Assembly: GCF_900129725.1 (NCBI RefSeq)
Contig: NZ_FQWQ01000001.1
Location: forward strand, 1,364,001 to 1,428,000
Reading direction: 5' to 3'
Source of the DNA: Chryseolinea serpens
Lineage (GTDB): Bacteria > Bacteroidota > Bacteroidia > Cytophagales > Cyclobacteriaceae
DNA: 64,000 nt
This document shows, piece by piece, positions 51,227-59,799 of the stretch (positions are counted from its first letter, which is position 1; each line of letters opens with the position of its first letter). The position numbers and the translations under genes are program-made. The notes under the pieces were generated by a model, which ran no database searches, had not been told where the DNA came from, and saw nothing but the letters and a program-made list of their open reading frames with translations.

Positions 51227-53167
51227 CTATTTCATCAACCCATTTTTAAAGGCATAGCTCGCCGTTTGGTACCAGGCAATGGCCTGTTCCTCTAGTGCCT
51301 TGTCTTCGGCTGTGGGGGTGAGTTTGTCGCTTCCCAGGGTGACGTTGAAGGTCTCCAGCTTGCGTTGGGGGGAGAGGACAATCATTTTGTTGTCGTGGAT
51401 GAAGCCCAGGTTTTGATAGGTGCTGATGAAGACGCGCTCGCGGCCGGGTTCGAGTTGGAAGATGTCGTAGCCATAGAATTTGCTGACGTAGGAAAAGTTG
51501 AGGAGTCCCAGCAGTGTGGGACCGAGGTCGATCTGGCTCATCATCCGTTCCATCTTTGCCGGGGGGATGTTTGCCGGGGAATAGACGAGGAGCGGGATGT
51601 GGTATTTGTTGATGGGCAGTTCAGATTTGCCGGCGCTGGAGGCGCAGTGGTCGGCCACGATGACAAAGACGGTGCTGTCGAACCACGGTTTTTTGCGAGC
51701 CTTCCGGATGAAGTCGCCGATGGCGTAGTCGGTATATTTCACAGCGCCTTCGCGTCCGGTGTGCGAGGGAATATCGATCCTGCCTTCGGGATAGGTGTAG
51801 GGTCGGTGGTTTGAGGTGGTCATCACGTGCGCGAAGACGGGCTTGTTATTTTGCACGGTCTTGTCGATTTCGCGCATGGCCAGCGTGAACAGGTTTTCGT
51901 CGGCCACACCCCAGATGTTTTCGTAGTCAATTTCGTTGTCGGCGAGTTCTTCGCGGTCCACGACCTTGTAGCCGTTGTTGGCGAAGAAGTAGTTCATGTT
52001 GTCGAAGTAGCCATAGCCGCCGTAGATGTATTTGGTCTCGTATCCTTTTTCGGCGAACACTCTTCCAAGCGAGAACAGGTTTTCGTTGTTAGGCCGTCGC
52101 ACGATGGATTGACCTGGCGTGGGCGGCACGCAAAGCGACAACGCTTCGAGGCCACGCACGGTGCGCGTTCCGGTGGCGTAGAGGTTTGTGAAAAACAGGC
52201 TGTGTTGTGCCAGCGAATCGAGAAAGGGCGTGATGTTGAGGGTGCTGCCAAAGGCGTTCATGAATTCGCCGCTGAGGCTTTCCACGGAGATGAGCACCAC
52301 GTTCAGGTGCTTTTCGTCGCCAGTGTGCGCAATGCGACGGCTGATGTCTTCGGGGTGGTCGTTCACGAAGGTGGCTTCGGGCGTGCGGATCATCTCGCGC
52401 ACATCGCGGAACCCCGTTTCCTGTGACATGGTTTTGTAGAACTGATCATAGCTCAGTTCGTTGTTCAGGTAGGCGGCGAACAGTTCATACATGCCGTTGC
52501 CCGAGAGCTCGTTCACATAGGCGTTGTTGCTGAACTGGTGATACTTCGAGTTCACCGTAAAATAAAGCAACACCGGCAACACCGCATAGCCCAGGAACAC
52601 GACGCTGCGTTTTTTAAACCGCATGGGTTCACCGGCCGGCAGGCGTTTCACGAAACGCGCCAGCGGAACCACAATGAGCGCGCAAAGCACCACCAGTCCG
52701 GTGACGATCCAGGCGATGGGATACGACTGCTGGATGTTGCCCAGCACTTCGTTGGTATACACCAGGTAGTCGACGGCGATAAAATTATAGCGGGTATTGA
52801 ATTCTTCCCAAAAGAACCATTCGGCCACGGCATTGAACAGCAACAGGAAGGTGAACAGCGTGACCAGCACGATCAGCACCACCCCATGCCAGCGCTTTCC
52901 ATAGATGCGCTGCGGCGCCAGCCATAAGTACAACATCATCGGAATGATGAAGTAGGCGGCATTGACAAGGTCATAGAAAAAGCCGAAGAGGAATATGCCC
53001 AGCAAATTGCCCACGGAAACATCGACGTTCGAGAACGAATAGATGAGGAAGACAATTCGGGTGAGCAGGGAGATGCCGACGAGCAACGATACAAGAAGAA
53101 GGGCCGTGCCGAATCTTCCGTGAAGGTGCCTGGTGAGCGCACCCTCCTTTAGGTTTGTAATCGCCAT
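51227..53167 (-). CDS. LTA-synthase-family membrane phosphoethanolamine/phosphoglycerol transferase-like protein
   Basis: This is a 646-residue protein. Five N-terminal transmembrane helices (within residues 15-215) precede an extracytoplasmic alkaline-phosphatase-fold domain (about 295-600). It begins with LNVVLISVESLSGEFMNAFGS, where the Ser/Thr after the ESL block is the expected nucleophile position. ATGTRTVRGLEALSLCVPPTPG, KPVFAHVMTTSNHRPYTYPEG and FVIVADHCASSAGK carry the further metal-binding positions (Asp and His). Gram-negative relatives transfer phosphoglycerol or phosphoethanolamine to envelope glycans. It is monocistronic, with a TACTTTTG -7 box upstream. Confidence 0.9.
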   Translation of the reverse strand: MAITNLKEGALTRHLHGRFGTALLLVSLLVGISLLTRIVFLIYSFSNVDVSVGNLLGIFLFGFFYDLVNAAYFIIPMMLYLWLAPQRIYGKRWHGVVLIVLVTLFTFLLLFNAVAEWFFWEEFNTRYNFIAVDYLVYTNEVLGNIQQSYPIAWIVTGLVVLCALIVVPLARFVKRLPAGEPMRFKKRSVVFLGYAVLPVLLYFTVNSKYHQFSNNAYVNELSGNGMYELFAAYLNNELSYDQFYKTMSQETGFRDVREMIRTPEATFVNDHPEDISRRIAHTGDEKHLNVVLISVESLSGEFMNAFGSTLNITPFLDSLAQHSLFFTNLYATGTRTVRGLEALSLCVPPTPGQSIVRRPNNENLFSLGRVFAEKGYETKYIYGGYGYFDNMNYFFANNGYKVVDREELADNEIDYENIWGVADENLFTLAMREIDKTVQNNKPVFAHVMTTSNHRPYTYPEGRIDIPSHTGREGAVKYTDYAIGDFIRKARKKPWFDSTVFVIVADHCASSAGKSELPINKYHIPLLVYSPANIPPAKMERMMSQIDLGPTLLGLLNFSYVSKFYGYDIFQLEPGRERVFISTYQNLGFIHDNKMIVLSPQRKLETFNVTLGSDKLTPTAEDKALEEQAIAWYQTASYAFKNGLMK

Positions 53168-53214
53168 GTGTGAAAGAAGCCTGGTATTATTTAGGTTTAG
53201 ATGCTAAGGTGTTG

Positions 53215-53222
53215 CAAAAGTA
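53215..53222 (-). promoter_or_regulatory. -7 box upstream of the LTA-synthase-like gene
   Basis: TACTTTTG on the minus strand matches TAnnTTTG exactly, about 50 bp before the ATG. The matching -33 region is only T-rich (TTTT). Confidence 0.4.
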
Positions 53223-53352
53223 ACAATAGTTTTACCCTAAAATAACGATAATTTCATGGCAACCCTACACCCGTCCAGTTTGAGCCGAACCTATCCGGAG
53301 GGCTCCTGGTCTGGCGACAAAATGTGCTATTCCCGCTGGGGAAATAAAGCCA

Positions 53353-53380
53353 AAAAAAAGGATGCCTTTTACAGCATCCC
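53353..53380 (-). terminator. Rho-independent terminator of msrB
   Basis: On the minus strand GGATGC (53379-53374) pairs with GCATCC (53365-53360) and is followed by eight T residues. It lies about 25 bp after the msrB stop. Confidence 0.85.
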
Positions 53381-53403
53381 CTCTATACAAAACAGTTCTC
53401 CTT

Positions 53404-53907
53404 TTACTTTTTCTTTTTGGTCGATTCAAAATTGAGCGACGTGGAGTTCACGCAATAGCGTTTGCCCGTCAGCGTGGGGCCATCGTCGAAGAGGTGGCCG
53501 AGGTGGGCGCCGCAGCGGGCGCAGACGATCTCGGTGCGGATCATGCCGTGGGAGGTGTCTTCGATCTTCAGGATCTTGTCGCCCGCAAGCTCTTTGTCAA
53601 AGCTGGGCCATCCGCATTCGGAATCAAACTTCATGTCGGAGGTGAACAATTCGGCGCCACAGCCGGCGCAGGTGTAGACTCCTTTTTCGTGGTTCAGGTA
53701 ATATTTGCCCATGTAGGGGGCGTCGGTTCCCTTTTCACGCAACACGTGGTACTGTTCGGAGGTGAGGATCGAACGCCATTCGGCATCCGTGCGTTGGATC
53801 ACCTTGGCCGTATCTTTTGCGATCTTTTCCTTTTCGACGCGGTTTTGACTATTGCCCGTACAGGCGGCGAACAAGGCGATGGTTACTATGAAAACAAATC
53901 GTTGCAT
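53404..53907 (-). CDS. msrB: Peptide-methionine (R)-S-oxide reductase MsrB, lipoprotein form
   Basis: This is a 167-residue enzyme that repairs the R-sulfoxide of methionine. A lipobox (LFAAC, Cys about residue 16) puts it outside the cytoplasm, unlike most MsrB. The domain starts at residue 43 (EWRSILTSEQYHVLREKGTDAPY). Zinc cysteines are in CAGCG (about 79-82) and CARCG (about 128-131). GWPSF (about 100) and the catalytic RYCVNSTSLNF (Cys about 152) are intact; RYCVNS replaces the usual RYCINS. The tail is poly-lysine. It is monocistronic with a clean terminator. It probably needs a periplasmic thioredoxin-like reductant not seen in this window. Confidence 0.94.
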   Translation of the reverse strand: MQRFVFIVTIALFAACTGNSQNRVEKEKIAKDTAKVIQRTDAEWRSILTSEQYHVLREKGTDAPYMGKYYLNHEKGVYTCAGCGAELFTSDMKFDSECGWPSFDKELAGDKILKIEDTSHGMIRTEIVCARCGAHLGHLFDDGPTLTGKRYCVNSTSLNFESTKKKK

Positions 53908-54162
53908 GGTATTCTAGTTTATGATCAAAAAACGCTATTCCGGAGTTTTTGGTTTGCCGGAAACTGTCGCGCAACATACATTCCTTTACAATAAAAATGC
54001 CCGGCCTCCTACCCTACCTCATCCAAATCCTGGGACCGTGTCACCCTAAACCCAAGATACATCCTAAAAATCCTGGGGAAAAGAAAAATCCCGTCTCCCG
54101 GTCATATACGAAGTACGAGCGGAAGCGGGATCTCTCCTGAATAAATTAACTCACCTGATCGC

Positions 54163-56034
54163 TTAGGATGAACGATAGCCCATCTCGTAAACTGATCTTA
54201 CGTGAGGCCCCAGGAACACCCGTGCATAGATCCGGATAATAGAAAGGCCGTCGATAATAAAGCTCAGCGACACAAAAAACGCCAGCAGGAACTGATCTTC
54301 GTGGATGTGGGTAAAGATCAAGTCCTCGCCGATAAACGTGGGCGTGATGGGAAATCCCGAAACCCCCAAACACGACAGCAGGAAGACAAACGCCAGCTTG
54401 GGGTGTTTGTAGGAATGGCCGTGGAATTGGTCCAGGTCGATGTTTTCTTCCAGCGATTTCAGCCACCGCAGACAAAAGTATCCCAGCAATCCGGAGACGA
54501 GGATACCACTCAAGTACAGGAGCGTCTGGTCGTACTTGAAATGTTCGTTAAAGGAAATGGCGAGGGCGATCCAAAAGTGATTCACGATCACCAGGATCCA
54601 ACTCATTTCCACATTCTTTCTCTCCGTGAAAGACTTCAATACCGCGATCAATGCCAGCAGCGAGAAAAAGATGGGCAGCGCCTGGTGTATGGCAGGCGGT
54701 ATCACCTCTTCGCCATACAAGCTGGCCACGCCGATGAGATAGGCCGGCACAAAAAATAATATTACGCGCCCCACCGTGAGGAAGTCCAGACCGCGACCAG
54801 CCCACTTCAACGGGTTCCAGAGATAGCGGTACATGAACGAGTCGAGGTTCCATTCTTTCAAACACAGTATGTACAGCGTGTACTGCATTTTCTTGGGGAA
54901 TGAATCTTCGATCGAGGGAGCGTGGGGCGTGAAGTTGTAGAACTGCTCGCGGATGAGATAGGTCACCACGGAAGGCGATACCAGCAATTGATAGGTTCTC
55001 AGGAAAGCATTGCCGGCAAAGTGGAACAAAGCCAGTCCGCTGAAGCCGGCGGCGATCTCGATAAAGATCAACCCGATCTGGGCAATGGACGCGTAGGCGA
55101 TCTGACTTTTCACCGACGACTGCACACGGGCGATGCCTGTGGTGATCACACTGGTTACAAAGCCCAGCAGGCCGATGAGGATGCGCACCGAAAGCTGGTG
55201 CTCCCAGAACGGAAAGGTTCTCAACAAAAGGAACACACCCAAATGCACGGCAAGTGATCCATAGAAGATGGCACTCGAAGGCGTAGGCCCTTCCATGGCG
55301 CGCGGCAGCCAGGAGGAGAACGGGAGCTGTGCCGATTTGGCTGCGGCCGAGATGAGGATCAACAGGGAGATGAGCACCCCTACCCAGCTGTGGCGTTGCA
55401 GGTGTTCGTGCACCAGCTCGAAATTGCTCAGCCTCGCAAAGGTGACGTTCTCGTGCCACAGGTGGTGCATAAGCCACATGGCCAGGATCAGTCCCACGTC
55501 GCCAATGCGATAGATGGAAAACACCTTTACGGCATTTTTCACGGGCAGGTAGCGATCGCGATAGAAGGCGATGAGCAGGAACGAAGAAATGCCCAGGATC
55601 TCCCACCCCACAAACAGTGTCTCCAGGTTGCCGGAAAAGATGGTGAGGTTGTAGCCAAAGTAGAAGAACAGGATCGTGTTAAAGAACCGTTTGTAGCCCG
55701 TCTCACGGTGCAAATAGTAGCGGCTGTAGATCGTTACCAAAAACGTGAGGAATGAGCCTACAAACAAGTAGGTGGCGGTGACCCGGTCGAAATAAAAGTC
55801 GATGAAGAATTCGTAGCCCGTGGTTTTGAAAAGCACGATGTCTTTCAGATCATACGAAGGCATGTCGTCGATAAACCAGTAGACGGCAAAGACGAGGAAG
55901 CTCAGCAAATGCAGCCCTACCGTGGAGAACGCCACACGCGACATGAGGGTCTCCAGCTTGCCCGGGATCAATAAGCTCACTATGAACCCCGCCAGCGGAA
56001 TCACGATAAAAAGTTGTAGAAGCGATGTCATCAT
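54163..56034 (-). CDS. dabB: DabB-like proton-conducting subunit (NuoL/MrpA family)
   Basis: This 623-residue inner-membrane protein has about 15 transmembrane segments and the Proton_antipo_M core: GWEILGISSFLLIAFYRDR (about 145-163), AAKSAQLPFSSWLPRAMEGPTPSSAIFYGSLAVHLGVFLLLR (about 230-270), where the Lys and the glutamine-rich helix are the proton-path residues, and VQSSVKSQIAYASIAQIGLI. This subfamily pairs with DUF2309 proteins instead of respiratory complex I. It lies 8 bp downstream of the DUF2309 gene. It is expected to let protons enter and energise vectorial CO2 hydration by DabA. Confidence 0.88.
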   Translation of the reverse strand: MMTSLLQLFIVIPLAGFIVSLLIPGKLETLMSRVAFSTVGLHLLSFLVFAVYWFIDDMPSYDLKDIVLFKTTGYEFFIDFYFDRVTATYLFVGSFLTFLVTIYSRYYLHRETGYKRFFNTILFFYFGYNLTIFSGNLETLFVGWEILGISSFLLIAFYRDRYLPVKNAVKVFSIYRIGDVGLILAMWLMHHLWHENVTFARLSNFELVHEHLQRHSWVGVLISLLILISAAAKSAQLPFSSWLPRAMEGPTPSSAIFYGSLAVHLGVFLLLRTFPFWEHQLSVRILIGLLGFVTSVITTGIARVQSSVKSQIAYASIAQIGLIFIEIAAGFSGLALFHFAGNAFLRTYQLLVSPSVVTYLIREQFYNFTPHAPSIEDSFPKKMQYTLYILCLKEWNLDSFMYRYLWNPLKWAGRGLDFLTVGRVILFFVPAYLIGVASLYGEEVIPPAIHQALPIFFSLLALIAVLKSFTERKNVEMSWILVIVNHFWIALAISFNEHFKYDQTLLYLSGILVSGLLGYFCLRWLKSLEENIDLDQFHGHSYKHPKLAFVFLLSCLGVSGFPITPTFIGEDLIFTHIHEDQFLLAFFVSLSFIIDGLSIIRIYARVFLGPHVRSVYEMGYRSS

Positions 56035-56042
56035 GCGGGGGC

Positions 56043-58541
56043 TTAGGTAAGGGAGTAAACAGGAAGATTGTCGTGATGCGTCTCGATCATGGTCGTGACG
56101 TCGGGAACAACGTCGACCTTGCTGAGCAAGGGTTTATATACGGCAAACTTACCTTCCTTGAACACAGCGATCTCGCGTGTCTCTGGATTGACGGCCGCCA
56201 GGTATACCCACGCGTTGATGAACCATTCGTATACTTCGGGGCTGCGCTGTATGACATCCAGCAGCAGTTCAGGAAACTGCTCCACGATGACCATGAGCCG
56301 GATCGGGTCGTGCACCTCGATCATTTGGCTGGGCAGACCGGGACGAAGGTCGCCGTCGATGCCGTTGGCCACGCCGAAGAGTCCCATCACGTTGTGGGGT
56401 AGTTTGGTGCCGGCGCCCATCTTCTGGTTGTCGGTGCGCGAGAAGAAATACTCGAGGTTGATGCCCCCGCATACGGGGCCTACGGGTTTCATTACGTTGT
56501 GGAGAATGTCGCCTTGCGGGTCGATCTGGTAGTCGTAGGAGTTGAGGAACGAGCGGCGGTCGAGGAAGACATCTTTGGTCAGGCTTCTCCGGCCGATGAC
56601 ACATAGCGCATTTGTGGCGTGGTTCAGTTCGGGGCGCGGTTCGAACAGTGACACGGAGCGGATTCTGACTCTTTCATGGATCTTCATCGGACTCTGTGTG
56701 GTCGGGATGGACTCGAATCTCCTGGAGCGTTCCTTGGCGTTGTAGTCCAACGCATTGGCGAACACTACTTCGTGCTTGCTGTGCTCTTCGGCGTTCATCC
56801 TGGACAGCGACTCTTCATCAAAGAACATGATCTCGTCGCGTGTGGTGTCGTGGATCCCACCCACAAATTGCGTGGTCTCGGGGATGGCGATGCCGCGGCC
56901 GGCCAGCGCCTTTCTCACCTCGGGGTGATTGGCCATGGCGCAGATCACGCGGGCGTTCACCGAGCCGGCTCTACCCGAGCACGCGCCGCAGTCGTAGGCG
57001 GCATAGTGCGGGTTGTTGATGCTGCTGGAACCGTGGCCAACCACATACACCAGCGGAGCAAAGTCTTTCACCAACCCGATGCTTTTCAACAGACCCTCCA
57101 GGCGGTTGGTCATCTCTTCGATAGTAAAACCGATCTGCAGGTCGTTCTCGCGGTGGTCCAACCCTTTGTTCTCGATGGTCAGCCGCGACATTTTATCCAT
57201 ATGCTTGAACGACGAGGCCGTTGCCGGGCTCATCGACGGGCGGAAAATGTTTATGAACAGTCTGAGGGCCGACCAGAATCCCAACGTCTGGGATATGAGC
57301 CAACCGCTGTAGAAGTTATGCGAATGCTTGGAGAAGTGTACATCTTTTTCACGCTTGCTTTTTTTCGAGCCCACTTCCTTGATCAGGTACTTGGGTGTGA
57401 CGGGGGCGGGACACAACTTGGTGTAGAACTTGCCATCTTCGGGCTGGTAGTAGAATTCCACGCCAAAGAAGCCGGGTGTTCCAAAGGTCTCACATGCCGG
57501 ATCGAATTTTTCCAGGTAGCGGCGGAGCGAACATTCGCGATCGTCGATACAGAACATGGCCTGGAAGCTTTTGTGGTCCGATGCCGGTTTGGGATGTTTG
57601 GGAAACTGTATGCCTTCCAGCACCTCATCGTAGTAGGACCACTCGTAGGCTTCCTGCAGGATGTTGAGCACTTCGTTGTACTCCGTGTTGGGCACGGGTG
57701 CAAACAATCCGATGGGAGGACTTTTTATTTTGGTCGCCAGTGGCGTCCAGTTGGCCACCCCGAAGTGCGTGTCGAGGGCGTCGATCTCCATCAGCAGTTC
57801 GAGCACGATCAGGTCGTGCAGGGAGATCTGCCGGTGGTCGAGCAGCGTTTGGGGTTGGTCTTCGATCTGCGATACCATGCCTGACCATCCCTGGTGTCCA
57901 AATTGTTGATCGTATAAATATTGCGTATAAAGCGACTCGTCCCCGACCAGAACTTTCAGCAAGTCGGCGATCTCGCACGATGTCTTCAGGAATACTTCTC
58001 TTGCACGGCTCCGGTGAAAGAAGCTGGCCAGGCTGTTGCGTTCCATTTCGCGCAACGCCGAAAGAAAGGTTTTATGACTGATGGGAAAATCCCAGATGGA
58101 AATGCCCTGGTCAAGGTAACTGCACAACGTACGGAAAAGGACCGGCTGCACCAGGGAGTCGAGGTCCATGCGATATTCTCTTTTCCAGTTGGCGCGCAGC
58201 TGGCCAATGCGGGGAGAGGTGTTGTTCTCGTATGCTTTGATGAGCGCTTTCTCTTTCCATGCTGCCACGGCCGACACGCCGTGCCGCTGCGTGATGATCA
58301 TCTCCAGGACATCCTCCCGGATTCTTTCAGAAGCATAGGCCGCCCGGTATTCATCCAACGTGAGGCCCACTTTGTAGCCGAAGATCTCGGTTGCGCTGCG
58401 GATCGCCTTTTCAAACTTCAGTTTCTGGAATGCGTGCAGGGTGTTGTGGTGGATGAAATCCTTGAGCGGGGCTTGAGCAGGCAGGTAGTGCTTCAGGTCG
58501 TGAAGTACTTCATGCTCATCGAAGAGAGGATTTTGATGCAT
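56043..58541 (-). CDS. dabA: DabA-like inorganic-carbon uptake subunit (DUF2309)
   Basis: This is an 832-residue peripheral protein with a carbonic-anhydrase-like zinc centre. The family block PLKDFIHHNTLHAFQKLKFE is at about residues 20-39. The expected zinc or catalytic residues are present: Cys and Asp in FCIDDREC (about 331-333), His in VVGHGSSSINNPH (about 500), and Cys in YDCGACSGRAG (about 516). The C-terminal part has EYFFSRTDNQKMGAG and LPHNVMGLFGVANG. I chose the ATG at 58539-58541 (MHQNPLFDEHEVLHDL); a start at 58625 would add 28 unrelated residues. With DabB it should concentrate CO2/bicarbonate in the cell, here probably to feed carboxylases of a heterotroph. Confidence 0.9.
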   Translation of the reverse strand: MHQNPLFDEHEVLHDLKHYLPAQAPLKDFIHHNTLHAFQKLKFEKAIRSATEIFGYKVGLTLDEYRAAYASERIREDVLEMIITQRHGVSAVAAWKEKALIKAYENNTSPRIGQLRANWKREYRMDLDSLVQPVLFRTLCSYLDQGISIWDFPISHKTFLSALREMERNSLASFFHRSRAREVFLKTSCEIADLLKVLVGDESLYTQYLYDQQFGHQGWSGMVSQIEDQPQTLLDHRQISLHDLIVLELLMEIDALDTHFGVANWTPLATKIKSPPIGLFAPVPNTEYNEVLNILQEAYEWSYYDEVLEGIQFPKHPKPASDHKSFQAMFCIDDRECSLRRYLEKFDPACETFGTPGFFGVEFYYQPEDGKFYTKLCPAPVTPKYLIKEVGSKKSKREKDVHFSKHSHNFYSGWLISQTLGFWSALRLFINIFRPSMSPATASSFKHMDKMSRLTIENKGLDHRENDLQIGFTIEEMTNRLEGLLKSIGLVKDFAPLVYVVGHGSSSINNPHYAAYDCGACSGRAGSVNARVICAMANHPEVRKALAGRGIAIPETTQFVGGIHDTTRDEIMFFDEESLSRMNAEEHSKHEVVFANALDYNAKERSRRFESIPTTQSPMKIHERVRIRSVSLFEPRPELNHATNALCVIGRRSLTKDVFLDRRSFLNSYDYQIDPQGDILHNVMKPVGPVCGGINLEYFFSRTDNQKMGAGTKLPHNVMGLFGVANGIDGDLRPGLPSQMIEVHDPIRLMVIVEQFPELLLDVIQRSPEVYEWFINAWVYLAAVNPETREIAVFKEGKFAVYKPLLSKVDVVPDVTTMIETHHDNLPVYSLT

Positions 58542-58600
58542 AAGCGTTGCGTAAAGCAAAATTTGTGATGACCGTAAACCCAGGGGGAATAAAGAATGGG

Positions 58601-58616
58601 ACCTCCTGCGGGAGGT
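58601..58616. other. Small hairpin upstream of dabA
   Basis: ACCTCC (58601-58606) and GGAGGT (58611-58616) form a perfect 6-bp stem with a 4-base loop between the small exported protein gene and dabA. No T-run follows, so it may be an mRNA processing or attenuation structure rather than a terminator. Confidence 0.35.
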
Positions 58617-58634
58617 AGTCAACAAAAAAGACGC

Positions 58635-59003
58635 TTAGATCAAAAGGGACCCCGTGGCGAGGTACAAGGGCATGGTAGTGGCATGACCACAAACGCTGAC
58701 CGCGTCATAAAAGCTGTGGGATGAGGACTCGGCGATGGTAAACAACCCGGTGTTGTCGACAAGTCCGATAAAAAAAAGATTACTCTGTATTTCAGGTGTG
58801 AAAACGTTCTCCTCTTCTTTTTCTTTTTCTTCGAAGGTGAGGTCGATCCATTTGCAGGCCGGGGCGAGTTTTTCTGCCAGGGCGAAGCCTTCAACCTCGT
58901 AAAAATAGTGAAGAGCGGCCAGGCTGTCGGAAACGATGGAGGAGATCATAAAGAATCCCACCAGGATGCTCGCCAAAAGTCTGATGTGATTCGATTGCTT
59001 CAT
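58635..59003 (-). CDS. Small exported protein upstream of dabA, unknown function
   Basis: This is a 122-residue protein. A signal peptide (HIRLLASILVGFFMISSIVSDSLA, residues about 6-29) is followed by an acidic mature part (TFEEKEKEEENVF), a hydrophobic patch (NLFFIGLVDNTGLFTIA) and a hydrophobic C-terminus (ATTMPLYLATGSLLI). It may be membrane-bound at its end. Two isolated cysteines are at about residues 50 and 105. It is co-directional with dabA, 93 bp away, and has its own promoter-like sequence; co-transcription is possible. I recognise no family. Confidence 0.6.
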   Translation of the reverse strand: MKQSNHIRLLASILVGFFMISSIVSDSLAALHYFYEVEGFALAEKLAPACKWIDLTFEEKEKEEENVFTPEIQSNLFFIGLVDNTGLFTIAESSSHSFYDAVSVCGHATTMPLYLATGSLLI

Positions 59004-59014
59004 AAGAACCGAAA

Positions 59015-59044
59015 CAAATATAAAAAAATTTACAACATATCAAA
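59015..59044 (-). promoter_or_regulatory. Bacteroidota-type promoter of the small exported protein / dabAB
   Basis: On the minus strand TTTG (59044-59041) is followed after 18 bases by TATATTTG (59022-59015), an exact TAnnTTTG. The leader would be very short (about 5-10 bases before the ATG). Confidence 0.5.
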
Positions 59045-59206
59045 TAGCTACCAACAGCGTCAGCACGCGATCCTTGCAACATGAAATATCCTCTTTCCCG
59101 GTTGGAAGGACCACATTTTCAATCCTTCTCACTCTAAAATATACTCTCGGCGGGCCTTCCCACCGGGAAATCAGATAAAGAGCGGTCTTGAAAGGCCCCC
59201 ACCTTT

Positions 59207-59241
59207 CGCGGCCGCTTCGTGTTTTAGATGAAGCGGCCGCG
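59207..59241. other. Very stable GC-rich hairpin (12-bp perfect stem)
   Basis: CGCGGCCGCTTC (59207-59218) and GAAGCGGCCGCG (59230-59241) are exact reverse complements around an 11-base loop. The outer CTTT/AAAG bases extend the pairing past a bulge. It lies about 40 bp after the DUF3347 stop and about 200 bp before the next gene. No T-run follows on either strand, so it could be a terminator assisted by other factors, or an mRNA 3' end protector. Confidence 0.6.
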
Positions 59242-59280
59242 GGAAAGTCACAGGCGGATATAAAAAAAATTTGGCCCCGG

Positions 59281-59748
59281 TTATTGCAGGGTTTCCTTCA
59301 CCATGCCGCAGGTCAGCATTTTGTCACCGAAATAGGGGTTTTTGATGGCCTTGTCGTTGGAGAGCCAGAAAGCCCCCGCGTTGTTGTTGGCCATGGGGCA
59401 ATAATCCACATACAAGGTGCCCGACGACAGTTTGGCGCCTTTCACCAGCTTGGCCATCTCATTGCTAAGCGAGGAGAAAGCCAGGCGCTGGGCATCGAGG
59501 GTGGCTGCGGTGCTCACTTTCGAAGCTTCGGCAGCGGCGCTTTTCGCGGAGGCTACGCCGGCCAGTTTCTTTTGAAGACTCGTAGCCGCCGTTTTGGCGT
59601 CGGCACTTTTGGAGGCGATGAGGGCATCTTTCACCTTCACATATTCCTGATACGCGTCCCCGATGTTCTTATCTACAAAAGAAGGCGCTTGGGCAAAGGC
59701 CGTGGCGCTCAACACCAGGGCAACGAAAAGGAGCAGGGATGTTTTCAT
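59281..59748 (-). CDS. DUF3347 exported protein (heavy-metal efflux associated)
   Basis: This is a 155-residue protein. A signal peptide (MKTSLLLFVALVLSATAFAQ) is followed by a three-helix DUF3347 domain (VDKNIGDAYQEYVKVKDALIAS, LQKKLAGVASAKSAAAEAS, RLAFSSLSNEMAKLVKGA). The metal-site motif DYCPMANNNAGAFWLS comes next, and NPYFGDKMLTCGMV near the C-terminus. The Cys/Met pattern (CPM ... GxxMLTCG) resembles the copper/silver-binding part of CusB-linked proteins. The start at 59746-59748 is chosen for its signal peptide; 59775 would add nine residues. It follows the GH123-like gene by about 50 bp and shares direction with the RND adaptors. Periplasmic metal binding is inferred. Confidence 0.85.
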   Translation of the reverse strand: MKTSLLLFVALVLSATAFAQAPSFVDKNIGDAYQEYVKVKDALIASKSADAKTAATSLQKKLAGVASAKSAAAEASKVSTAATLDAQRLAFSSLSNEMAKLVKGAKLSSGTLYVDYCPMANNNAGAFWLSNDKAIKNPYFGDKMLTCGMVKETLQ

Positions 59749-59799
59749 ACGTGTTACATTTTGGAGGTTATACATGATTATCTATTATTTACGATTTCA

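Noticed and set aside
53949-54140. 63-codon plus-strand open frame between msrB and dabB
   Set aside because: Composition is rich in Pro/Lys without pattern, with no promoter; it is treated as non-coding.
56676-57884. 402-codon open frame antisense to dabA
   Set aside because: The plus-strand translation is His/Val/Gly-rich without domains; dabA is well supported on the minus strand.
59021-59280. Possible RNA gene or riboswitch between DUF3347 and the small exported protein
   Set aside because: Only one strong hairpin is seen. There is no conserved aptamer core and no tRNA-like cloverleaf.
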